Assembly (NCBI RefSeq): GCF_009192945.1
Contig: NZ_NSET01000012.1
Coordinates: forward strand, 1 to 64,000
Reading direction: 5' to 3'
DNA length: 64,000 nt
Source: Xanthomonas maliensis
GTDB lineage: Bacteria > Pseudomonadota > Gammaproteobacteria > Xanthomonadales > Xanthomonadaceae
Below, piece after piece: positions 56,360 through 64,000 of this stretch (position 1 is its first letter; each line of letters starts with the position of its first letter). The notes below the pieces were generated by a model. That model saw nothing but the letters and a program-made list of their open reading frames with translations, was not told where the DNA came from and ran no database searches. The position numbers were made by a program, and so were the translations under genes.

Positions 56360-59242
56360 ATGCAAGGTACGCATCCCGCTACGCTCGCGCTGGGCATTCT
56401 GCTCGCGCTTCACGCCGCCACCGACGCGTTGGCGCAAACCGTCGACGCCGGGTCGAACGCCGCCACCACCGATCTGGCCGAGGTCATGGTCACAGGTTCG
56501 CGCATCAAGCGCGCGCAGGTGGAAGGCGCGCAGCCGGTGGTCACCATCTCGGCGCAACAGATCCAGCAGGAGGGCTTTGCGACCGTCTACGATGTGCTCA
56601 ACAGCATGAACCAGCAGGGCACGGTAGAAGCGGACACGCAATGGGGCTCGCACACACCCAACGCCTCGCCGGTGAATCTGCGCGATCTGGGGCCGGGCCG
56701 CACGCTGCTGCTGGTCAACGGCCACCGCGTCGCCGATTACCCGCTGCCTTACGGCGGCGAGAGCAACTTCTCCAACTACAGCAATATTCCCACCGCCGCG
56801 GTGGAGCGGATCGACATCCTCACCGGTGGCGCGTCGGCGATCTACGGTTCGGACGCAGTGGCCGGCGTGATCAACGTGATCCTCAAACGCGACTATCAAG
56901 GCGATCAGGTGCGCCTGCGCGGTGGTACCGCGACCGAAGGCGGCCGCGATAGCTTCGATTTTTCCTGGGCCGGTGGGCGCACCGGCGACAACTGGAGTCT
57001 GACCTATGCGGTGCAGGCGACGCGGCGCGACGCGCTCAGTGGCCGCGACCGTCCCAAGATGGACGATTCCGATGACATGTCCTATTCCAACTGGACCGCA
57101 CAGAATCGCCGCTACGGCTTCAATCCCTTCACCGGCCTGAGTCTGGTCGACGCCAACACCAATCAGCGATTGGCGCCGCCGCCAGGCACCTGCGCACGCT
57201 TCGGCGGCGAGTTCGTCGATGCACAGCGACTGAGCTACGACCAGAACACCGGTGTGCTCAGCAACGCGGGCGCCTATTGCGGCCTGGCACACGACTACGG
57301 CGACTGGGGGCTGGTGACCGGCAGCGAGGATTATTCGGCCTATCTCTACGGCACCTGGAAGTTCGGCCAGAACACCGAGGCGTGGGCCACCGTGTCGGCC
57401 AATCGCAGCACTGGCCACTGGACCTACGATCCCCCCTACGTCTACCTGGGGCCGTTCCAGGATGCCGATACTGGCCGCTCGCTGTATGCGATCCGCCAAC
57501 TCACCCGACGCGAGGCCGGTAGCTGGGATCGCCTGGCCAACTACAACAAGGAACAGTCCTGGGACCTCAGTGCCGGCTTGCGTGGGCGGTGGGCCGATCG
57601 GCTGGACTGGGAGTTGAACGTGGGGCGCTCGCGCTACACCGTGGACGAATACGTGCGCACGGTCGATACCGCCCGTGCGACCGACTACTTCCTCGGCAGT
57701 CCGCTGGGCACCGCCGCCGATGGCAGCGCCATCTATGCGGTCAACCAAGGACGCTGGACCACACCGCTATCGGCGGCCGAATACGACTCGCTGGTCGCCA
57801 AGTCGCATAACGCCGCCTATTCGTGGGTCAACCAGGCCAGCTTCAGCGTCAGCGGCGACCTGCTGCAGGGCTGGGCCGGGCCAATCCGCTTCGCTACCGT
57901 TGCCGAAGTCGCCAAGCAGGGGTATCAACTCAAACCCGATCCCTGCGCCAACACCTGCTATCCGGTCGACGTGGTCGACAGCGGCGGCGGCGAGCGCATG
58001 CGCAGTTCGGCCGGGCTGGAGTTGCAGATTCCGTTGCTGTCCTCGCTGACCGCCAACGTCGCCGGCCGCTACGACCGCTACGGCAGCTATCGCTCCACCG
58101 CGGCGCTGCCGACCGAGATCGGCAACCAGAGCGATACCACCTGGAGCGCTGGCCTGGAGTGGCGGCCGGTCGACAGCCTGCTGTTCCGTAGCACGGTGGC
58201 CACCAGCTTCCGCGCACCGGACATGCACTACGTGCTGGGCGAGCCCAGTTCCACCAACCAGACCGTCATCGACCAATACCGCTGTATCGCTTCCGGCGCC
58301 TACCTCACCGGCAACTGCAACGACGAGAACGCCAACATCTACTACACCGTGGGCGTGAACCGGCGCGGCACGCCGGACCTGCGCTCGGAAACCGGCCGTT
58401 CGGTCACCGGCGGCGTGGTGTGGGACATCGCCCAGGGCCTGTCGCTGAGCGTGGACTATTACCGCATCCAGCTGGAGGACATGATCAAGGACCTGGATCG
58501 CGACGAGATCCTCGCCGCCGAAGCCGGCTGCCGCACCGGGACCACCATCAGCGGCGGGAGCTGGAACAATCCCGGCGGCGCCGGTTACTGCGACACCATC
58601 ACCTCGCGCGTGGTCCGCAATGCCGACGGCACCATCGTCAGCATCGAACGCGGTCCGATCAATCTGGCGCAGATGGAAACCTCCGGCATCGATGCCGCGT
58701 TGAAGTACCGGCTGGCCACCGCCGGCTGGGGTAACTTCCAGTTCTCGGTCGACTACAACAATCTGCTGGCCTACCGCGAACAGATCTATCGCACCGACAG
58801 CGACGACAACCGCCGCGATGAACGCGTTCGCAGCCGCGTGCGCGGCAGCGTGCACTGGGAAAACGGCGGCCCCTGGGACTGGACGGTGTACTTCCGCCGT
58901 CTCGGCTCGATGCGTGCGGTCAACTGGGGCACCTGCGAGCGCTTCGACGACGGCTACCAGCCCAGCGCCTCCGATGCCTGCGTGGTCACCGATCCGGCCA
59001 ATGTGCATGTCGGCCAAAGCAGCGCGCGCTACTTCGGCCGGGTTGGCCCGGCCGTCTATTGGAATCTGAGCAGCGGCTACCGCATCAGCGAACACGCCAA
59101 GGTCAACCTGTACATCAACAACGTGTTCAACGAAGTCGGCTACGACCACAAGGAGCGGTTCTACGGCTACGCGTTTTACAACACCACCTTGTTCAATCCG
59201 ATCGGTCGCGAGGTAGCGGCCGAATACGTGTTCACCTTCTGA
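56360..59242 (+). CDS. TonB-dependent receptor, large (no STN domain)
   Basis: 960 residues starting MQGTHPATLALGILLALHAATDALAQ, a signal peptide. TonB box LAEVMVTGSRIKRA (about 42). The plug has LRDLGPGRTLLLVNGHRVAD and AAVERIDILTGGASAIYGSDAVAGVINVILKRDYQGD. The barrel ends YVFTF. It is of the Caulobacter/Xanthomonas group of large receptors, many of which import carbohydrates or degradation products. No sigma/anti-sigma pair is adjacent. It may belong functionally with the Tat-exported hydrolase upstream. Confidence 0.93.
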   Translation: MQGTHPATLALGILLALHAATDALAQTVDAGSNAATTDLAEVMVTGSRIKRAQVEGAQPVVTISAQQIQQEGFATVYDVLNSMNQQGTVEADTQWGSHTPNASPVNLRDLGPGRTLLLVNGHRVADYPLPYGGESNFSNYSNIPTAAVERIDILTGGASAIYGSDAVAGVINVILKRDYQGDQVRLRGGTATEGGRDSFDFSWAGGRTGDNWSLTYAVQATRRDALSGRDRPKMDDSDDMSYSNWTAQNRRYGFNPFTGLSLVDANTNQRLAPPPGTCARFGGEFVDAQRLSYDQNTGVLSNAGAYCGLAHDYGDWGLVTGSEDYSAYLYGTWKFGQNTEAWATVSANRSTGHWTYDPPYVYLGPFQDADTGRSLYAIRQLTRREAGSWDRLANYNKEQSWDLSAGLRGRWADRLDWELNVGRSRYTVDEYVRTVDTARATDYFLGSPLGTAADGSAIYAVNQGRWTTPLSAAEYDSLVAKSHNAAYSWVNQASFSVSGDLLQGWAGPIRFATVAEVAKQGYQLKPDPCANTCYPVDVVDSGGGERMRSSAGLELQIPLLSSLTANVAGRYDRYGSYRSTAALPTEIGNQSDTTWSAGLEWRPVDSLLFRSTVATSFRAPDMHYVLGEPSSTNQTVIDQYRCIASGAYLTGNCNDENANIYYTVGVNRRGTPDLRSETGRSVTGGVVWDIAQGLSLSVDYYRIQLEDMIKDLDRDEILAAEAGCRTGTTISGGSWNNPGGAGYCDTITSRVVRNADGTIVSIERGPINLAQMETSGIDAALKYRLATAGWGNFQFSVDYNNLLAYREQIYRTDSDDNRRDERVRSRVRGSVHWENGGPWDWTVYFRRLGSMRAVNWGTCERFDDGYQPSASDACVVTDPANVHVGQSSARYFGRVGPAVYWNLSSGYRISEHAKVNLYINNVFNEVGYDHKERFYGYAFYNTTLFNPIGREVAAEYVFTF

Positions 59243-59331
59243 GGCGAGCCTTGCATCGCTGCTGCAACGAGCAGCACGCAGCAGCGATGCGCGGTGGCGG
59301 TCAGCACCGGCCGATCGCGCTGCTGTTGCGG

Positions 59332-59657
59332 TCAGCCGCGCGCGCCCAGGCACACCGCAGCCGCGCCGGCAGCGATGTGCACCGGTGTAGCACCGAGCAG
59401 ATCGATGCCCAGCAGCGCCTGGTGTGCCGTGGCCAGATCCAGCACGCTGGCGCCGGCGGCGGTATCCACCACCAAGCTCAATGGGCGGGCGATGCCCTCG
59501 ACGTTCACCTGCACGCGCGGATGCCTGCCCTGCAGCGAGAGCGGAACTCGATGAGCTCCGCAGCGGCCTGCGCCTCTGGGAGGGCGGCCGCAGCGCTCGC
59601 CACCTCCCCCAGCAATGCAGCGAGGAGCAGGAAGACACGCGGATCGCGCAGAGGCAT
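59332..59657 (-). pseudogene. Frameshifted and truncated retropepsin-like aspartyl protease
   Basis: An ATG at 59655-59657 starts a signal peptide (MPLRDPRVFLLLAALLGEV) that leads to AAAELIEFR. The frame then moves out of phase. In the next frame the protease continues as LSLQGRHPRVQVNVEGIARPL, then SLVVDTAAGASVLDLA, the D-T/S-G-like catalytic motif of the family (here DTAAGA). It ends at a stop after only ~108 residues, whereas exported retropepsin-like proteins are often 300 residues or more. Total length is not a multiple of three. A decayed gene is most likely. Confidence 0.6.
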
Positions 59658-59692
59658 GACCACGATCCAGCGGCGATGGACGCGTCCATCCT

Positions 59693-59938
59693 AGAGCGTG
59701 TGATGCACGTCCAGATGAGATGCGCGGCCATCAGCGGTGCGGAGCGAGCGCTGTGTGGCGCCGACGTTGGCGAGCGCCAAGGCAAGCGGCACCGCGCACG
59801 CTCCGTGCCGCCGACGGCCAACCCTGCGTGTAGCGCACGCTCGCGGGTCGAGGCAAGGCGTTCGCTGCAAGGCACGCAACGCGGTCTCGGCGCGCCAATG
59901 GGCGCTTCGCGCCTACCTCAAGGGACATGGCACGCGCT
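59693..59938. repeat. Dispersed MITE-like repeat, copy 2 (246 bp)
   Basis: Begins AGAGCGTGTGATG. Its other end, on the minus strand, begins AGCGCGTGCCATG, giving imperfect terminal inverted repeats. It aligns along nearly its whole length with the reverse complement of copy 1 at 7667-7921. No coding capacity is convincing. It lies between the broken protease gene and the aro attenuator. Confidence 0.8.
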
Positions 59939-60112
59939 GGCAATCCACCGCAGGCTCGCAGTGTGTGCATTGACGGTCGTGATCGTTGCGATCAGCACGG
60001 TAGATTGGCTGGCAATCGAAAGCAGCAATCGAACGGGCGCGAAGATCCGCGCAACGATCCGTTGCCGATGAAACAGTGGCAACGGCGGAAAACGCGTGTT
60101 ATCAATGCATCC

Positions 60113-60196
60113 ATGAACGCACACACCCGCCAGTTTTACTTTTGGTATTACGGCTTTCCGATGCTGCTGGCGGAGGAAGGAGTGCGTTCACCCTGA
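60113..60196 (+). CDS. Aromatic amino acid leader peptide (attenuator of DAHP synthase gene)
   Basis: A 27-codon frame ending in TGA. Codons 8-15 read FYFWYYGF, so seven of eight are Phe, Tyr or Trp, an extreme density found only in attenuator leader peptides. It ends 106 bases before the DAHP synthase start, with a terminator hairpin between. The codons cover all three aromatic amino acids, as fits a single shared DAHP synthase. Low supply of any of them would stall the ribosome at 60134-60157. Confidence 0.9.
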   Translation: MNAHTRQFYFWYYGFPMLLAEEGVRSP

Positions 60197-60250
60197 AGGA
60201 AACTTCAGCAGCATTCCCGAAAAGCCGCCAGCGCACCTGGCGGCTTTTTT
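60127..60250 (+). promoter_or_regulatory. Transcription attenuator of the DAHP synthase gene
   Basis: Four segments share two complementary heptamers. Segment 1 is CCGCCAG at 60127-60133, segment 2 CTGGCGG at 60167-60173, segment 3 CCGCCAG at 60225-60231 and segment 4 CTGGCGG at 60237-60243. Pairing 3:4 gives the terminator (AAAAGCCGCCAG, loop, CTGGCGGC, then six T). Pairing 2:3 is the antiterminator and 1:2 the protector. A ribosome stalled in the aromatic codons would cover segment 1 and free segment 2, letting transcription go on. Confidence 0.9.
60220..60250 (+). terminator. Attenuator terminator hairpin
   Basis: The eight-base stem GCCGCCAG at 60224-60231 and CTGGCGGC at 60237-60244 has a five-base loop. 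It is preceded by AAAA and followed by TTTTTT at 60245-60250. It is the 3:4 hairpin of the attenuator. Confidence 0.92.
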
Positions 60251-60302
60251 GTTGCCGCCGCCCTGGGTGCTCCGCCTTCCCATCGCCCACTGAGACACGT
60301 GT

Positions 60303-61376
60303 ATGCCGCCGCTGACCGATGACCTGCGTATCCGCAAGATCGAACCCCTGACACCGCCCGCGCAACTGCTGTCGCTGCTGCCCTGCGACGAGCGCGCCTC
60401 GCAGACCGTGAGCAGCGCACGCCAGGCCCTGCACGAGATCCTGCACGGCCGCGACGACCGTCTGGCGGTGGTGATCGGCCCCTGCTCGATTCACGACCCG
60501 GTCGCTGCAATGGAGTATGCCCAGCGCCTGCGGCCACTGCGCGAGCGGCTCGGCGATGCGCTGGAGATCGTGATGCGCGTGTACTTCGAAAAGCCGCGGA
60601 CCACCATCGGCTGGAAAGGCTTGATCAACGACCCCGATCTGGACGGCAGCTTCCAGATCAACAAGGGCCTGCGGGTGGCGCGTGGGCTGCTGCGCGACAT
60701 CAACAACCTCGGGTTGCCGGCCGGTGTGGAATTCCTCGACATCATCTCGCCGCAGTACATCGCCGACCTGGTGGCCTGGGGCGCGATCGGTGCGCGCACC
60801 ACCGAAAGCCAGGTGCATCGCGAGATGGCCTCCGGGCTGTCGTGCCCGGTGGGCTTCAAGAACGGCACCAGCGGCGATGTCAAGATTGCGGTAGACGCGG
60901 TGGGCGCGGCCTCGCATCCACATCATTTCCTGGCCGTGACCAAGGACGGTCATACCGCAGTGGCGGCGACCGCCGGCAATCCGGATTGCCACGTGATCCT
61001 GCGCGGCGGCGTGCAGCCGAACTTCGATGCCGCCAGCGTGGAGGCGGCCAGTCAGGTGCTGGACAAGGCCGGGCTGCCGGCGCGTCTGATGATCGACGCC
61101 AGTCACGCCAACAGCCGCAAGAACCCCGACAACCAGCCCGCGGTCGTTGCCGATATCGCCGGCCAGCTGGCGGGTGGCGAGACTCGCATCGTCGGCGTCA
61201 TGGTCGAAAGCCATCTGGTCGGCGGCCGGCAGGAGCTGGTGCCTGGCGGCCAGCTGACCTACGGACTGAGCATCACCGACGGCTGCATCGATTGGGAGAC
61301 CTCGCTGCAAGTGCTCGAGCAATTGGCGCAGGCGGTGCGTGCGCGTCGCGCGCGGCGGCTGGCCGAGGCGGCCTGA
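60303..61376 (+). CDS. aroG: 3-deoxy-7-phosphoheptulonate (DAHP) synthase, class I
   Basis: 357 residues of the AroFGH type. Key blocks are VVIGPCSIHDPVAAMEYA (about 56), MRVYFEKPRTTIGWKGLINDP (about 93), GLPAGVEFLDIISPQYIADLVAWGAIGARTTESQVHREMASGLS and LMIDASHANSRKNPDNQ (about 262). It condenses phosphoenolpyruvate and erythrose-4-phosphate, the entry step of the shikimate pathway. It is controlled by the attenuator just upstream. Which isozyme type (Phe-, Tyr- or Trp-sensitive) cannot be told from sequence alone. Confidence 0.96.
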   Translation: MPPLTDDLRIRKIEPLTPPAQLLSLLPCDERASQTVSSARQALHEILHGRDDRLAVVIGPCSIHDPVAAMEYAQRLRPLRERLGDALEIVMRVYFEKPRTTIGWKGLINDPDLDGSFQINKGLRVARGLLRDINNLGLPAGVEFLDIISPQYIADLVAWGAIGARTTESQVHREMASGLSCPVGFKNGTSGDVKIAVDAVGAASHPHHFLAVTKDGHTAVAATAGNPDCHVILRGGVQPNFDAASVEAASQVLDKAGLPARLMIDASHANSRKNPDNQPAVVADIAGQLAGGETRIVGVMVESHLVGGRQELVPGGQLTYGLSITDGCIDWETSLQVLEQLAQAVRARRARRLAEAA

Positions 61377-61688
61377 GCGCGGCCGCGCTTCCTCAAGCCT
61401 GACGGGCCAATCGCCCCCGTCGGTGACGTGCAGCACGCCGCCGCTGCCTTGGCTGCGGCCAGGGGGGCGACCGCGCCACGTCCATGGCATGGGCATGGCA
61501 ATGTCATGCGGGGCCACGTGCATGCCGCCAAGCGACGCATCGAATATGGGGGCACGCCTTGCCGAGCGTGACCGCCCATCCCATCGCCGTGTGGCGGCCT
61601 GGCTGCGCGCGAGGCGTGCAGCAGCGCGCAGCTTGCGCTGCGTTCGCGTCTGCATTCACATCTCGCCGTCACTGCGGTCGCGATAGTG
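61377..61688. other. 312-bp gap after DAHP synthase
   Basis: No gene is supported. There is a weak GC-rich inverted repeat near 61399-61420 (GACGGG and CCCGTC) that may mark the transcript end, without a T-run. Nothing else stands out. Confidence 0.35.
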
Positions 61689-63893
61689 ATGGGGCACTCC
61701 TTCCGTTCGATGCCCATGCCTACTTTCCGCGATCGTTTCCAGCGCTGGCCTCGGCTCTGGCGCATCGCGTCGATCGCCCTGCTGGTGGTGTATGCGCTGT
61801 ATCTGCTGGCCGGCAACCTGTTTCTCAACACGCCGTTGTTCGATGCGGTCACCAACCGCCAGCCGCACAAGTTCACCATGCAGACCGGGCCGGCGGTGAC
61901 CTTGCTGCCGGGGCATGTGATCGCCTGGAACGTGCGCATGCGTGGCCAGGCCAATCGCACCGTCTATGTCTTCCACGCCGAGCGGGCCAGTGCGCGGATC
62001 GCGCTGTGGTCGCTGTTTCGCCGCGAAGTGCGGCTGCCCTGGCTGCATGCCGATGGCGTCAGTGCCGAAGTCGACCGCGCCGACCAGGCCATTCCGCCGC
62101 CGCCGCGCGGCGACCGCGGCTGGACCCTGCGCTTCGATGTCATCAGCAGCCAGAGCATCCGCAGCGCACGCTTCGGCAAGCTGCTGATCGCCGGCCACGG
62201 CCACGGTCGGGTCGGCTTTCTCAAGCAGCTCAAGGGTGGGCCGTCGGAGCTGTTTCCGTCCGAGGCCGGTTTTCGCGAGGCGGTGGTCAGCTATGGCGGC
62301 GTACAGGTGTTCAACGATGCGCAGCTCGATGCGCAGTTCCAGTTCCCGCGCCACTATCGCGATCGCGCCCCCGGTCTGCGCAAACTCGCCATCACCCGTG
62401 CCCGGCTGCAACTGCACGCCCAAACCGTTGCGTTGAAGATCGATACCGGCGCGCCGCGGGTGCGCGTGGCCAGCGGTCCGTCCGCGGCGCGGGTGGACGC
62501 CGATCTACGCCTGGACAATGGTGCCTTGCAGCCCGGCAGTCGTGCGGTCTGGCGGCTGCCCTTGTTGGCCGGCGTCGGCGCCACCGACCGCGGCATGCTC
62601 AGCCTGCAACTGGACGTGGCCCAGGATATCCGCGTGCAGGCGCGGCTGCCGCACGATGCGCAGACCGATAGCGAACTCCAGGCCGACCTGCGTGTGGCCG
62701 GTCGCGAGATTCCGTTCGATGCGCCGGCCACGCTGTTGCCGCGTCTTTCGGGCCAGGTGCGCGCGCGCTGGAAATTCGAGTCGCTGAACTGGATTGCCGA
62801 ACTATTCGTGCGCAAGCCCTGGTTTCAGCTGCAGGGCGGCGGCGCATTGCATGCGGATTTGCGCTTGCAGGAGGGGCGCCTGGCCAGCGGCAGTACGCTG
62901 GAAATACCCCGTGTGCAGGCGGTGGCGCAGGTTGCGGACACGCGCCTGGCCGGGACCGCCAGCGCCCGTGGACGGATCGATGATGCCGACGTGCCGCAGG
63001 CGTATCTGGACGTGGCCATTCCGGTGTTTCAGGCCACCCCGGCCGACGCGCCTCGGCAGGTATTGCTGGACGGGCGCGACTTGCGGCTGGCGATGCAGGG
63101 TGCTGCGGAGTTGGCGCAGCTACGCGACAGCATGCGCGCGCAGTTGCGCTTTCGCGATGCGCGCGTGCCCGACCTGCGTGTCTACAACCGCTATCTGTCC
63201 GGATCCACTGTTCGCCTGCTCGGTGGCGCCGGACTGTTGAGCGGCGAGGTGGCGCTGAATGCCTCTGGCGATCTCGGCAATGGCCGGGCCAACCTGCGCG
63301 GACGCGGCGCGCAGCTCTCGGTCGCCGGGCTGGAACTGGACGGCGATGCCGAGTTGGATGCGCGCCTGCAGCGCGCCGATTTCAAAAACAAGGTGTTCGA
63401 CCTGAGCGGCACCCGCGTGCGTCTGCGCAACATGCGCGTGGGCGCGCAGGCCAAGGATGCGACCTGGTGGGGCGAGCTGGCGCTGGGCGCCGGCACGATC
63501 CAGGCCAACGCCCCATTTCAGGTGGATGCCGATGTCGACGTGCGCATGCGCGACGCTGGCCCGCTGTTGGCGGTGTTCGCCGAACGCGGTGACTACCCGC
63601 GCTGGGTGCTCGGCTTGCTGGACGCCGGCCAGGTCCAGGCGAATGGACGGTTACGCTGGCGCAAACAGCAACTGTTGATCGACGACCTGCAGGCGGAAAA
63701 CGACCGACTGTCGCTACGTGCACGCCTGGCGCTGGAGGATGCGCAACGACGTGGCGCACTGTATTTGCGCTGGGGCGTGCTGGGTGTGGGCGTCGGCCTG
63801 GACGATACGCAACGGCAGTGGCATCTGGCCGGTGCGCGCGACTGGTATCAGCAACAGCCGGCGTTGTTGCCGCCGATGAAGCGTTCGCAATAA
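61689..63893 (+). CDS. AsmA/DUF748-like membrane-anchored protein
   Basis: About 734 residues. An N-terminal helix (RIASIALLVVYALYLLAGNLFL, about 25-46) anchors a long, mostly beta-strand periplasmic region with repeated patterns such as LSGQVRARWKFESLNW, LLSGEVALNASGDLGNGRANLRGRGAQLSV and LDAGQVQANGRLRWR. This is the look of AsmA/TamB-type proteins, which are thought to bridge or move lipids between membranes. The match is by layout and repeat style, not by a firm motif. The start is uncertain (GTG 61686, ATG 61689, 61710 or 61716). Confidence 0.65.
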   Translation: MGHSFRSMPMPTFRDRFQRWPRLWRIASIALLVVYALYLLAGNLFLNTPLFDAVTNRQPHKFTMQTGPAVTLLPGHVIAWNVRMRGQANRTVYVFHAERASARIALWSLFRREVRLPWLHADGVSAEVDRADQAIPPPPRGDRGWTLRFDVISSQSIRSARFGKLLIAGHGHGRVGFLKQLKGGPSELFPSEAGFREAVVSYGGVQVFNDAQLDAQFQFPRHYRDRAPGLRKLAITRARLQLHAQTVALKIDTGAPRVRVASGPSAARVDADLRLDNGALQPGSRAVWRLPLLAGVGATDRGMLSLQLDVAQDIRVQARLPHDAQTDSELQADLRVAGREIPFDAPATLLPRLSGQVRARWKFESLNWIAELFVRKPWFQLQGGGALHADLRLQEGRLASGSTLEIPRVQAVAQVADTRLAGTASARGRIDDADVPQAYLDVAIPVFQATPADAPRQVLLDGRDLRLAMQGAAELAQLRDSMRAQLRFRDARVPDLRVYNRYLSGSTVRLLGGAGLLSGEVALNASGDLGNGRANLRGRGAQLSVAGLELDGDAELDARLQRADFKNKVFDLSGTRVRLRNMRVGAQAKDATWWGELALGAGTIQANAPFQVDADVDVRMRDAGPLLAVFAERGDYPRWVLGLLDAGQVQANGRLRWRKQQLLIDDLQAENDRLSLRARLALEDAQRRGALYLRWGVLGVGVGLDDTQRQWHLAGARDWYQQQPALLPPMKRSQ

Positions 63894-64000
63894 TTTGCGA
63901 AGACGCGAAGACGCATCGGGGTGCAGGAAGAGACGCAGGCACAAATGCACACGATGTCGAGCGGTGAACGCACGTCATATCGCTCGCGATCGTTGCGCAT

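Noticed and set aside
61339..61686. 115-codon frame spanning the end of the DAHP synthase gene and the gap
   Set aside because: Starts inside the synthase gene out of frame and shows no known features.

Overview
This is a high-GC (roughly two-thirds G+C) gammaproteobacterial chromosome segment. It is almost certainly from Xanthomonas or a close Xanthomonadaceae relative. The evidence is the protein families (DUF6776, bactofilin, ErpA and NudC-AmpE run; a Fis, DUF3426, PrmA, AccC, AccB, AroQ run; groESL with CIRCE; several TonB-dependent receptors with STN or FecIR regulation) together with codon use and dispersed GC-rich repeats. No tRNA, rRNA, prophage, complete insertion sequence or CRISPR array was seen.

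Layout. 1-5.4 kb holds housekeeping and envelope genes (DUF4126, DUF6776, bactofilin, erpA, nudC, ampE, DUF2752 with a CD225-like gene). 5.7-12.4 kb has a transporter-acyltransferase fusion, a LysR/MFS divergent pair and a FUSC membrane protein. 12.4-16.2 kb has purD, a lipoprotein and purH. 16.25-24.15 kb is an eight-gene run in which every junction overlaps (ATGA or TGATG). It encodes two CDP-alcohol phosphatidyltransferases, a hydrolase-methyltransferase fusion, a PAP2/dual-specificity phosphatase, two membrane proteins, an acyltransferase and a CdsA-like cytidylyltransferase. A sterol-desaturase-family gene follows. The set resembles an enlarged version of the uncharacterised E. coli ynbABCD operon and looks like a dedicated lipid biosynthesis or remodelling pathway; this is the most interesting system in the window.

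25.8-33.8 kb is fis, DUF3426, an XRE regulator, prmA, small unknown genes, accC, accB and aroQ. The lipid operon therefore sits between fis and purH. 34-40 kb is a minus-strand envelope/metal island (TonB receptor, two DUF2946 proteins, exported superoxide dismutase, PepSY protein). 40-47.5 kb has an SDR oxidoreductase and a DJ-1/PfpI protein beside a divergent LysR gene, a DsbD with a duplicated alpha domain, CutA, and a secreted endonuclease. 47.6-49.9 kb is groESL with CIRCE and a sigma-32-like promoter. 50-59.2 kb is a FecI-FecR-receptor set, a Tat-exported metallo-beta-lactamase-fold protein and a second large receptor. 59.3-61.4 kb has a broken protease gene, a repeat element and a DAHP synthase gene preceded by a textbook aromatic-amino-acid attenuator. 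The window ends in an AsmA-like protein.

Two families of non-coding repeats are visible: a ~250-bp element with imperfect terminal inverted repeats (three copies, one only a 49-bp end that supplies the C-terminus of the PepSY gene), and intergenic elements bounded by inverted GGGACCC/GGGTCCC heptamers (three copies).
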